Shown here: positions 1 to 7,315 of the stretch, one piece after another
How the letters are laid out: each line of letters begins with the position of its first letter
Numbering within the stretch: position 1 is the first letter of the stretch
Source: Burkholderiales bacterium
GTDB taxonomy: Bacteria > Pseudomonadota > Gammaproteobacteria > Burkholderiales > SG8-41
Assembly: GCA_022841375.1 (NCBI GenBank)
Contig: JALHRQ010000007.1
Span: forward strand, 123,815-187,814
Reading direction: 5' to 3'
DNA: 64,000 bases
The notes under the pieces: generated by a model
What the model was told of the DNA's origin: nothing
The model's input: the letters and a program-made list of their open reading frames with translations, nothing else
Database searches by the model: none
Made by a program: the position numbers and the translations under genes

Positions 1-407
1 AAGACAAGGAACCGCTGCTTGACACCGTCGACACGCTGACGATGAGCCTCGCGGTGTTCGCCGGCATGGTTGGCGGCATCACGGTCAACGCCGAGCGCAT
101 GCGCGCCGCGGCCCGCGAAGGTTATGCCACGGCGACCGATCTCGCCGACTATCTGGTGAAAAAAGGCCTGCCGTTCCGCGAGGCCCATGAAGTCGTCGCG
201 CTCACCGTGCGCCAGGCAGAAACCCGCAACTGCGACCTTCCTGACATGTCGCTGGAAGACCTGCGCCAGTTTTCGCCGCTGATCGGCCCCGATGTGTTCG
301 AGGCGCTGACGCTGGAAGGTTCGATGAAAAGCCGCAGCCACATCGGTGGCACGGCCCCGGCCCGGGTCAAAGCGGCCATTGCCAAGGCGCGCAAAGCGCT
401 GGCCTGA
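1..407 (+). CDS. argH: Argininosuccinate lyase, C-terminal part
   Basis: The gene enters from the left edge already in frame (first full codon at position 3). It encodes the C-terminal ~135 residues of argininosuccinate lyase, the last step of arginine synthesis (argininosuccinate to arginine plus fumarate, cytosolic homotetramer). The family signature is the [12 protein letters not shown] segment, followed by the helical C-terminal domain with GITVNAERM, the [20 protein letters not shown] stretch and the end [13 protein letters not shown]. The N-terminal and central catalytic regions lie outside the window. It ends in TGA and is followed by ~130 non-coding bases before the cytochrome operon, so it is probably not cotranscribed with it. 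Confidence 0.93.
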   Translation, partial: DKEPLLDTVDTLTMSLAVFAGMVGGITVNAERMRAAAREGYATATDLADYLVKKGLPFREAHEVVALTVRQAETRNCDLPDMSLEDLRQFSPLIGPDVFEALTLEGSMKSRSHIGGTAPARVKAAIAKARKALA

Positions 408-476
408 GTTCGCGCAAAGGCAGCACGACCCCTCTGTAGCCCCCTCGCGGCCTGCGTGGGGTTTCTTCAGGCAATG

Positions 477-493
477 CTTAATGTTGCCTTAAT
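477..493 (+). promoter_or_regulatory. PmrA/QseB-type response-regulator box
   Basis: A perfect direct repeat CTTAAT-GTTGC-CTTAAT lies 47 bases upstream of the first cytochrome gene. This is the half-site and spacing of operators bound by PmrA/QseB-like OmpR-family regulators. Such a regulator is encoded three genes downstream, so autoregulation of the whole operon is the natural reading. A plausible -10 (TCTAAA, 517-522) and an SD (GGAG, 527-530) follow. The site is seen directly; its function is inferred. Confidence 0.6.
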
Positions 494-539
494 TCCGGAC
501 CTGCACACTGCAACCGTCTAAACAACGGAGCAGACCATC

Positions 540-962
540 ATGCATATCCGGATTCATTCCCGCCTCGCAGTTCTTGCGGCGGCCTGCGCGTTCGCCGGCG
601 CCAACGCATTTGCCGCAACTCCCGCCGAGATGCGCAAGGATTTTGAAGCCGCCGCCAAAACCGCAATGCCCGGTTTCAGCGGCCTGTCGGCTGCGCGCGG
701 CGAACAGTTTTTCAAAACCACCCACGGCAAGGACTGGAGCTGCGCGACATGCCACGGCGTGCGCCCCGTCACTGATGGCAAACATACCGTCACCGGCAAG
801 CTCATTACGCCGCTGGCGCCGGTCGCCAACGCCAGCCGCACCGATCTGGCCAAAACCGAGAAGTGGTTCAAGCGCAACTGCAGCGACGTCCTCGGCCGTG
901 AATGCACCGCTGCAGAAAAAGGCGATGTCCTGGAATACCTGCTTACCTTGAACAAGGGCTGA
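540..962 (+). CDS. shp: SHP-type monohaem cytochrome c (DUF1924)
   Basis: This 140-residue periplasmic cytochrome c resembles sphaeroides haem protein (SHP/DUF1924). A Sec signal peptide precedes a likely cleavage after AFA (about residue 26). The single haem motif is CATCH at residues 68-72. The C-terminal block KTEKWFKRNCSDVLGREC is the family hallmark, including the region that in SHP supplies an unusual Asn haem ligand. SHP proteins are high-spin cytochromes that bind small ligands such as oxygen and NO and receive electrons from a diheme cytochrome c. The next gene is such a protein, 4 bases downstream. GGAG lies 9 bases before the ATG. The physiological substrate is not known from sequence. 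Confidence 0.85.
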   Translation: MHIRIHSRLAVLAAACAFAGANAFAATPAEMRKDFEAAAKTAMPGFSGLSAARGEQFFKTTHGKDWSCATCHGVRPVTDGKHTVTGKLITPLAPVANASRTDLAKTEKWFKRNCSDVLGRECTAAEKGDVLEYLLTLNKG

Positions 963-966
963 TGCC

Positions 967-1446
967 ATGAAAACCAAATGGTCAAAAACGTTGTCTCTCG
1001 CATTGATTTGCAGTCTGTCGGTTCCAGTCGCTGCTATTGCCGACAACCTATTTGCCGGCACCAATGCCAAATGGAAAGCCGAATGCGGCTCCTGTCATGT
1101 CGCCTATCCCGCACAACTGCTGCCCACGAGCTCTTGGCAGCGCATGATGAAAGGTCTCGACAAGCATTTCGGCACTGATGCTTCGGTCGATACTTCCACC
1201 GCGGCGGAGATCGGCGCCTTCCTCGAAAAACATGCCGGCAGCAAACGTGGCATTGCCGGGGAGACCACGATGCGCGTCAGCGAAACCGCCTGGTTCGAGC
1301 GCGAGCACCGCAAAGTCGATGCCGCGACCTGGAAAAACATCAAGGTCAAAAGCGCCGCGAACTGCGCCGCCTGCCACACCGCAGCCGAGGCCGGTGATTA
1401 CCGTGAACGCGGCATCCGCATTCCGCAACAGGAGATTACGCGATGA
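967..1446 (+). CDS. Diheme cytochrome c (DHC-like)
   Basis: This is a 159-residue exported diheme cytochrome c. The signal peptide covers about residues 1-26, and the two haem motifs are CGSCH (40-44) and CAACH (133-137). The segment around SWQRMMKGLDKHFG and the C-terminal GDYRERGIRIP are typical of the DHC family that partners SHP and a membrane cytochrome b. The gene starts 4 bases after the SHP stop, and its TGA overlaps the ATG of the cytochrome b gene (ATGA), so the three are translationally coupled. It probably carries electrons between the membrane cytochrome b and SHP in the periplasm. Confidence 0.87.
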   Translation: MKTKWSKTLSLALICSLSVPVAAIADNLFAGTNAKWKAECGSCHVAYPAQLLPTSSWQRMMKGLDKHFGTDASVDTSTAAEIGAFLEKHAGSKRGIAGETTMRVSETAWFEREHRKVDAATWKNIKVKSAANCAACHTAAEAGDYRERGIRIPQQEITR

Positions 1447-2135
1447 CCCAACAATCAATCCTGGTGTGGGATCTGCCCACGCGCGTATTTCACTGGCTGC
1501 TGGCCGCTTGTTTCGTCGGGGCGTTTGCAACCGGCGACTCTGAACGCTGGCGCGACATCCACATCATGCTCGGCTACACGATGCTGATTCTGATCGCGTT
1601 CCGGGTGATTTGGGGGGTCATTGGTTCACGTTACGCAAGGTTTGCCTCCTTCGCTTTCGGCCCCGGCCGGGTAGCGGCCTATCTGGGTTCGCTGCTCAGC
1701 ACAAAGCCGGAGCATCATGTCGGCCACAATCCCGCAGGCAGCTGGGCGATCTATCTGCTGCTGGGCCTGGCGCTGACCGCAGGCATCACCGGTTATGCCG
1801 TGCAAAACGAACTCGGCGGCGAATGGCTGGAGGGATTCCATGAAGGCGCCGCCAACGCCATGCTTGCAGTAGTGCTGGCGCACATCGCCGGCGTCATCGT
1901 CAGCAGTTTGCGCCACAGCGAGAACCTGGTCGCCGGCATGATCACCGGCCGCAAAATCGGCGATATCGCCGCAGGGATCCGCAAACCGCACCGCATCGTT
2001 GCCGTCGTGCTAATGGCCGTCGTCTCCGGATTCTGGGCCTTCGGCAAGCCTTACGTAATGCCGACCGATGCAGCGGTGGCCGCTGTGTCCAGCCCGGCTG
2101 ATGCAGATCATGAAAACGATCGCCCGAGCCGTTAA
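1443..2135 (+). CDS. Cytochrome b561-family membrane protein
   Basis: A 230-residue integral membrane b-type cytochrome of the Ni/Fe-hydrogenase cytochrome b / CybB group. It has about four core transmembrane segments plus a C-terminal one near residues 188-205. Candidate haem-ligand histidines lie in the first helix (RVFHWLLA) and in the later segments (LEGFHEG, VLAHIAG). It would transfer electrons from the quinone pool to the adjacent diheme cytochrome c. The ATG overlaps the preceding stop by four bases. The C-terminal tail is short, polar and not conserved-looking. It is the third gene of the SHP-DHC-Cyb operon; the response regulator starts 9 bases downstream. Confidence 0.85.
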   Translation: MTQQSILVWDLPTRVFHWLLAACFVGAFATGDSERWRDIHIMLGYTMLILIAFRVIWGVIGSRYARFASFAFGPGRVAAYLGSLLSTKPEHHVGHNPAGSWAIYLLLGLALTAGITGYAVQNELGGEWLEGFHEGAANAMLAVVLAHIAGVIVSSLRHSENLVAGMITGRKIGDIAAGIRKPHRIVAVVLMAVVSGFWAFGKPYVMPTDAAVAAVSSPADADHENDRPSR

Positions 2136-2144
2136 ACTGGCTTC

Positions 2145-2804
2145 ATGCGCATATTGCTGGTCGAAGATGATGCATTGCTCGGCGACGGCGTCGAGGCCGG
2201 TCTGAAACAGGCCGCTTACGCCGTTGACTGGGTACATGACGGCGTAGCCGCAGAACTCGCGTTGCGCAACGGCGGCTACGATGCCGTCATCCTTGACCTC
2301 GGCCTGCCGCGCAAATCCGGTCTTGAAGTGCTGGCCCAGCTGCGGCGCGCCGGCAACCGGATTCCGGTACTGATCCTGACCGCGCGCGATACGGTCAACG
2401 ACCGCATCAAGGGGCTTGATGCCGGCGCCGACGACTATCTGGTCAAACCGTTTGATCTGCACGAGTTGACCGCACGCGTGCGCGCACTGATCCGCCGTGC
2501 GCACGATGCGCCGGCGCCGGTTCTGCGTATTGCCGGCATCGAACTCGACCCGGCCACGCGAACCGTACGCCACGACGATAAATTACTGGATCTGCCTGCC
2601 CGCGAGTTCGGACTGCTGCATGCTTTGCTGCTCAACGCCGGACGCGTGCTGACCCGCGAACAACTGGGGGATGCGCTGTACGGCTGGGGTGAAGAAGTTG
2701 AAAGCAATGCCATCGACGTGCACATTCATCACTTGCGGCGCAAGCTCGCGCCCGATGCCATCCGCACTGTCCGTGGCGTCGGCTACATGATTGCCAAAGA
2801 CTGA
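2145..2804 (+). CDS. OmpR/QseB-type response regulator
   Basis: A 219-residue response regulator. The receiver domain (1-115) has acidic residues E7, D8 and D9, the phosphoacceptor D51 in VILDLGLPRKSG, the switch region LTARD, and K101 in LVKPFD. The winged-helix DNA-binding domain (125-219) has the EVESNAIDVHIHHLRRKL recognition region and the C-terminal RGVGYMI. It is most like QseB/PmrA/TctD proteins. It starts 9 bases after the cytochrome b gene and ends one base before the kinase ATG (TGA-A-ATG). It probably binds the CTTAAT repeat at 477-493 and so controls the cytochrome operon and itself. Confidence 0.93.
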   Translation: MRILLVEDDALLGDGVEAGLKQAAYAVDWVHDGVAAELALRNGGYDAVILDLGLPRKSGLEVLAQLRRAGNRIPVLILTARDTVNDRIKGLDAGADDYLVKPFDLHELTARVRALIRRAHDAPAPVLRIAGIELDPATRTVRHDDKLLDLPAREFGLLHALLLNAGRVLTREQLGDALYGWGEEVESNAIDVHIHHLRRKLAPDAIRTVRGVGYMIAKD

Positions 2805-2805
2805 A

Positions 2806-4155
2806 ATGCTGCCGCCCGCCTATTCGCTGAAAAAGCGCCTGGTGATCGTGCTGCTGTCCCTGATTGGCGCAATCTGGACCGGCATCGCGGTATATACCTA
2901 TTTCGATATCCGCCACGAAAGCGAAGAACTGCTGGATGCGCATCTGGCTCAATCCGCATCGCTGATCCTCGCGCAGGCCGAAAATGCCATTGAGGAAATC
3001 GAGACGGAGCACGTACCGCAATTCAAAGAGGGCCATCGCGTCGCATTCCAGCTCTGGGAGCGCGGCACAAAACTAAGGCTGCATTCCAAAAACGCGCCAA
3101 ATACGCTGCTTTCAACCACCACCAACGGTTTCAGCAATGCCGTCGTCAACGGACAGGAATGGCGTGTCTTCAGCGTCTGGACACGCCATCACGAAAATCT
3201 GGTGCAGGTCGCCGAACGCGATGATTCCCGGCAGGACATCACGCACGCCATGACGATGAATCTGCTGCTGCCGCTGCTGATCGCGCTGCCGCTGCTGGGT
3301 CTGCTGGTGTGGCTCGCCGTGACCCACGCACTGAACCCACTGGACCGGCTCGGCAAGCAAGTGGCGCTACGCGAAGCCGCCAATCTGGAACCGTTACAGC
3401 CGCAGGGTGCGCCGCGCGAAATCATGCCGCTGATTGAAAACCTGAATACGCTGTTCGCCCGCGTCGCACGCCTGATCGAGCACGAACGTCGCTTCACCGC
3501 GGACGCAGCGCACGAACTGCGCACGCCGCTGGCGGCGCTGATGACGCAGGCCCAGGTCGCCCGCGCAGCTGCCGGCGACAGAGAACGCAATCACGCACTC
3601 GACAATGTCATCACCGGCTGCGGCCGTGCCGCGCGCATTGTCGAGCAGATGCTGACGCTGGCCCGGCTGGAACCCGACGATGCCGCCGGTCAGCACGCCA
3701 TTTTTGATTTGCAAGCTCTGACACAAAGTGTGATCGCCGACATTGCGCCATCGGCCCTGCAGCGCGGTGTCGATATCGAATTAAAAGAAAGTGCGGAAAC
3801 CCGCGTTTCGGGAAACAGCGGGCTGATCCAGATCGCGTTGCGCAATCTTGTCGACAACGCGGTGCGTTACAGCCCTGAAGGCGGCCGGGTCCAGGTTGAA
3901 GTGTTAATGACAGACGTCAGCGCGCGGATCCGGATCACTGATCAGGGTCCGGGACTGTCGGACGATGAACAAAAAAATGTCGGTCAACGCTTTTACCGGG
4001 TGCTCGGCAACGCGGCCAGCGGGAGCGGACTTGGATTGTCCATCACCCGCCGTATCGCCGAATTGCACGACGGTATGCTGGAATTGAAGCAAAACAGCGG
4101 GGGCCGGGGTTTAACCGCCGAACTGCAGCTGCCGCAAATCCGCACAACGGCTTAA
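2806..4155 (+). CDS. QseC-type sensor histidine kinase
   Basis: A membrane histidine kinase of 449 residues from the ATG at 2806; an in-frame TTG at 2791 would add five residues. A transmembrane segment near residues 12-30, a periplasmic domain of ~120 residues, a second transmembrane segment near 155-175, a HAMP-like linker (LNPLDRLGKQV) and HisKA with the phosphoacceptor H236 in DAAHELRTPL are all visible. The ATPase domain has the N box (LRNLVDNAVRYSPEG), DQGPGLSDDE and GSGLGLSI. The signal is unknown. Its operon position suggests it tunes the SHP-type cytochromes. The last four bases overlap the convergent LacI-type gene. Confidence 0.93.
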   Translation: MLPPAYSLKKRLVIVLLSLIGAIWTGIAVYTYFDIRHESEELLDAHLAQSASLILAQAENAIEEIETEHVPQFKEGHRVAFQLWERGTKLRLHSKNAPNTLLSTTTNGFSNAVVNGQEWRVFSVWTRHHENLVQVAERDDSRQDITHAMTMNLLLPLLIALPLLGLLVWLAVTHALNPLDRLGKQVALREAANLEPLQPQGAPREIMPLIENLNTLFARVARLIEHERRFTADAAHELRTPLAALMTQAQVARAAAGDRERNHALDNVITGCGRAARIVEQMLTLARLEPDDAAGQHAIFDLQALTQSVIADIAPSALQRGVDIELKESAETRVSGNSGLIQIALRNLVDNAVRYSPEGGRVQVEVLMTDVSARIRITDQGPGLSDDEQKNVGQRFYRVLGNAASGSGLGLSITRRIAELHDGMLELKQNSGGRGLTAELQLPQIRTTA

Positions 4156-5183
4156 GCAGCTGTTTTTGGCGCAGCTGCGCTGGCACGCACAATCAGCTGC
4201 GTCGGCAGCTTGTTGCGTAATTCAACAGCCTTGCCGTCAAGCCGTGCCAGCAGGTGATTGGCGGCATAAATACCCATTTCCGCAGTCGGAAAACGCACGG
4301 TGGTCAGTGCCGGCGTCATCAGCGATGCCATCTCCATGTCATCAAATCCGGTGATCGACACATCGTCCGGCACCCTGAGTCCCTGGGCGTGACACTCGGC
4401 CATCGCGCCGATGGCCAATACATCATTGCCGCAGATCACTGCGGTCGGCGAATCAGCGGAGTTCAGCACCGCGCGCATGCCTTCACGGCCGCCGGTATGG
4501 GTGTAAGGTTTCTCAACAATCTGGCCGGATAATAAAGTAATGCCGCGGGCGGCCAAGGCATCACGCACGCCGGCGAGCCGTTCCTGTGCGCGTTCATTAT
4601 GTGCGGTGATCCCCGAGACCATCGCAAAACGACGATGACCCAGACCGAGCAGATGCTCGGCGATGCATATCCCCGCGGCGCGATTATCGAAGCCGACGCA
4701 GGGATGGTTGCCGCTTTCATCAAACGCCCAGGTCAGCACATATGGCAGGTTGTGCGACTCGATCATGCGGTAGATATCGGGATGGTGCGTAGTACCGAGC
4801 AGCACCAGACCATCAACACCCCGCTCGATCAACGTGCGCGTCACCCGTGCCTCGATGTCGGCATCGAACCCGTGGCTGGCCAGCAACAGCACATAACCCG
4901 CCTCATCGAGCGTGCGCTGCAGCGCCTGAATGGTGTTGGCAAAGATGGCATTGTCCAGTGTCGGCACGACAGCGCCTACGGTGTGCGTGCGGCGCGATGC
5001 CAGCGCCCGCGCCGCGCCGTGCGCCACATAACCCAGCGAACTTGCCGCCTGCTGCACGCGCTCCAGCGTGCGCGCCTTGACCTTGTGGGGCAAAGTCAGC
5101 GCGCGCGACACGGTCGCCGTTGACACTTTGGCGAGCCGGGCGACGTCTTCGAGGCGCGCTGCTTTGCTGGATCGTGTCTTCAT
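4152..5183 (-). CDS. LacI-family transcriptional regulator
   Basis: A 343-residue LacI/GalR regulator. The N-terminal helix-turn-helix (about residues 11-35, RLEDVARLAKVSTATVSRAL) and hinge helix are followed by a type-1 periplasmic-binding-protein-like effector domain (61-335) with DSPTAVICGNDVLAIGA and SITGFDDMEMASLMTPALTTV. The effector is not evident; GntR-like members of this shape sense sugars or sugar acids. It lies 49 bases downstream of xsc on the same strand but separated by a hairpin terminator, so it may control xsc or have its own weak promoter. No Shine-Dalgarno is visible: the hairpin ends only 6 bases before the ATG. The stop overlaps the convergent kinase gene. Confidence 0.9.
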   Translation of the reverse strand: MKTRSSKAARLEDVARLAKVSTATVSRALTLPHKVKARTLERVQQAASSLGYVAHGAARALASRRTHTVGAVVPTLDNAIFANTIQALQRTLDEAGYVLLLASHGFDADIEARVTRTLIERGVDGLVLLGTTHHPDIYRMIESHNLPYVLTWAFDESGNHPCVGFDNRAAGICIAEHLLGLGHRRFAMVSGITAHNERAQERLAGVRDALAARGITLLSGQIVEKPYTHTGGREGMRAVLNSADSPTAVICGNDVLAIGAMAECHAQGLRVPDDVSITGFDDMEMASLMTPALTTVRFPTAEMGIYAANHLLARLDGKAVELRNKLPTQLIVRASAAAPKTAA

Positions 5184-5187
5184 CGGA

Positions 5188-5216
5188 TAAAAAAGCCGGC
5201 ACAGGCCGGCTTTTTC
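5188..5216 (-). terminator. Hairpin terminator between xsc and the LacI gene
   Basis: An AAGCCGGC / GCCGGCTT stem with a four-base loop is flanked by A and T runs on both sides, so it can act in either direction. It follows the xsc stop by ~17 bases and ends just before the LacI-type start codon. Confidence 0.8.
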
Positions 5217-5232
5217 CTGAGCGGCGCGGGTT

Positions 5233-7002
5233 TCAGCGGTACTGCTTCGCGCTGTACTTGCGGTATTTGGGCAACAGACGTTGCGGCTGGCGGAACGCGT
5301 CGCGGCGGAACGGATCGCCCAGTTCCTGCGTCAGCATCATGTTGATCACCGTCGGCCTGTTGGATCGCACCGCTGCGCGCAACGCATCACCAACCTCGTC
5401 GACATGCTCCACGGTCAGACCCTGCGCACCCATGGCTTCGGCTACATCGGCAAAATTCGGATTCTGCAGGTTGGTGCCGAGGAAACGGTTGTCGAAATAG
5501 TCGACCTGGTTTTTCTTTTCAGCGCCCCACTGACCGTTATTGAACACCACCGCAATCGTCGGAATCTTTTCGCGTACGCAAGTCATCACTTCATTCAGGC
5601 TCATGCCCCAGGCGCCGTCGCCGACATAGGCAATCGCCGGGCGGTCCGGGCGGCCGACCTTGGCGCCCATCGCTGCGGGGAAGGCGTAACCGCAGTTGCC
5701 GAAGCTCATCGCCGCGAGGAACGACGGCGCCTGCTCGAAATGAAGATAGCTGTTCGACACCGAGCAGACATTACCGATATCGGTCGACACCATCGCATTT
5801 TTAGGCATTGCGCGCGCCAGCGCCGCCAGCGCCTGGCGCGGCCCGATACGCGTCTTGGTGTTGGGCGATACCCACTTGTCGAGTTCCTCGGTCCAGGCTT
5901 TTTTCTCTTTCTGCACTTCGGCCAGTCGCGCCTTGTTCGGCGTCATTTTGGCGATGGCCTTGACGCGTTCGAGCAGCGCAACGGCGGCGTGTTTGGCATC
6001 GCCGCAAATACCCACTGTTGTTTTCTTGACCAGACCGAGCATGCGCGAGTCGGCATCAATCTGGATGATCTTGGCGTTTTTCGGCCAATAATCGAGGCCA
6101 TGTTGCGGCAGTGTGCCGAACGGCCCCAGCCGCGAACCCAGCGCCAGCACCACGTCGGCCTTGGCGATCAGTTTCATCGCTGCTTTCGAACCCTGGTAAC
6201 CCAGCGGACCGCAGCACAAGGGATGACTGGCCGGGAAGGAATCGTTGTGCAGGTAGGAATTCACCACCGGTGCGGTCAGATACTCGGCCAGCGCTGCGCA
6301 TTCCTTGATGCCCCCCGCCATGATCACGCCCCCGCCCGACAGAATCACCGGGAACTTGGCCTTGGCGAGCATGCGCGCCGCCGCATCCAGCGACTCCGGG
6401 CCGCCGGCGCCGCGCTCCAGCTTGTGCGGTTGCGGGATTTCATATTCACCCTCACCGTAAAAATAGTCGCGCGGAATATTGATTTGCACCGGGCCGCGTT
6501 CCGCCATCGCGATATCAAAGGCGCGCCCGGTCAGTTCAGCAATGCGCAGCGGCGAATTGACGTGCACCTGCCACTTGGTGATTTTCGAGAATATCGGCAT
6601 CTGCTCGGTTTCCTGGAAACCACCCAGTCCCATGCTCAGGCTGCCGGACTCCGGCGTCACGCAGACCACCGGCGAATGAGCCCAGTACGCCGCGGCGATA
6701 CCGGTGACAAAATTGGTGATGCCGGGACCGTTCTGCGCAATACACACCCCGTGTTTGCCGGTGACGCGTGAATAACCGTCGGCCATGTGCGCCGCGTTCT
6801 GTTCGTGCGCCACCGACAGGAAGCGGATACCGGCCAGCGGAAACAGGTCATGTGCATCCATGTACGCCGAGCCGACAATGCCGAAGGTGTCTTTGACGCC
6901 CTGCGCCACCAGCGTTTCAACGAACGCCTCGGAAGGGGTCATGCGTATCTTGCCGCTGGCGCCAGCCTTGGCGATATTTTTGCTGTCCGACATGGTGTTC
7001 AT
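5233..7002 (-). CDS. xsc: Sulfoacetaldehyde acetyltransferase
   Basis: A thiamine-diphosphate enzyme of 589 residues converting sulfoacetaldehyde and phosphate to acetyl phosphate and sulfite, the desulfonation step of taurine, isethionate and sulfoacetate breakdown. It matches the Xsc family along its length: TPSEAFVETLVAQGVKDTFG at the start, catalytic Glu in VAHEQNAAHMADGYSR, the IGLGGF-like SMGLGGFQETEQMPIF, and the ThDP-binding GDGAWGMSLNEV...NNGQWGAEKKNQ region near 470-515. The start at 7002 is chosen because AGGAGG lies 8 bases upstream; the frame stays open for 36 further codons that look non-coding. A phosphotransacetylase, usually its partner, is not in the window. Other acetolactate-synthase-like enzymes are less likely. 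Confidence 0.88.
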   Translation of the reverse strand: MNTMSDSKNIAKAGASGKIRMTPSEAFVETLVAQGVKDTFGIVGSAYMDAHDLFPLAGIRFLSVAHEQNAAHMADGYSRVTGKHGVCIAQNGPGITNFVTGIAAAYWAHSPVVCVTPESGSLSMGLGGFQETEQMPIFSKITKWQVHVNSPLRIAELTGRAFDIAMAERGPVQINIPRDYFYGEGEYEIPQPHKLERGAGGPESLDAAARMLAKAKFPVILSGGGVIMAGGIKECAALAEYLTAPVVNSYLHNDSFPASHPLCCGPLGYQGSKAAMKLIAKADVVLALGSRLGPFGTLPQHGLDYWPKNAKIIQIDADSRMLGLVKKTTVGICGDAKHAAVALLERVKAIAKMTPNKARLAEVQKEKKAWTEELDKWVSPNTKTRIGPRQALAALARAMPKNAMVSTDIGNVCSVSNSYLHFEQAPSFLAAMSFGNCGYAFPAAMGAKVGRPDRPAIAYVGDGAWGMSLNEVMTCVREKIPTIAVVFNNGQWGAEKKNQVDYFDNRFLGTNLQNPNFADVAEAMGAQGLTVEHVDEVGDALRAAVRSNRPTVINMMLTQELGDPFRRDAFRQPQRLLPKYRKYSAKQYR

Positions 7003-7315
7003 GAGAATGTCCTCCTGATAAAAAAGCGCGCCGCGCCCGTCTGCTGCGCAGGCTATGGCAACCTGAAACCCTTGCCTCGCCGGCATGCTGCGCCGCCGGG
7101 AGTCACGCATGATACGACGGGCTGACGCCCGGTGTAAACGCTTGCATTGAGAATCTTAACTACTTGTTTTTAAATGTAATTTACCGTTACAGGTCTTGTT
7201 ACACCCCTGCCGCAAACCCTTGTTTTGGAAGCGATTTCTGGGCTGCGGCGGGTCACGTTACAATCGCCGGGCCGCTGGATTGTCCGGCATCCCTCCCGTT
7301 TGACCCGGAGCTACA
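7003..7315. promoter_or_regulatory. Divergent promoter region with TGTAA/TTACA dyad
   Basis: This 313-base gap separates two divergent catabolic genes and must hold both promoters. An AT-rich stretch (about 7150-7185) contains a perfect dyad TGTAA-N7-TTACA at 7175-7191, and further TTACA copies occur near 7200 and 7258. This is operator-like, but no regulator can be assigned. The SD of the plus-strand gene (GGAG) is at 7307-7310. Confidence 0.4.

Noticed and set aside
5281..6771. Long plus-strand open frame of 496 codons
   Set aside because: It lies entirely opposite xsc, is very rich in His, Arg and Gln as expected of an antisense frame in GC-rich DNA, and shows no protein motif.
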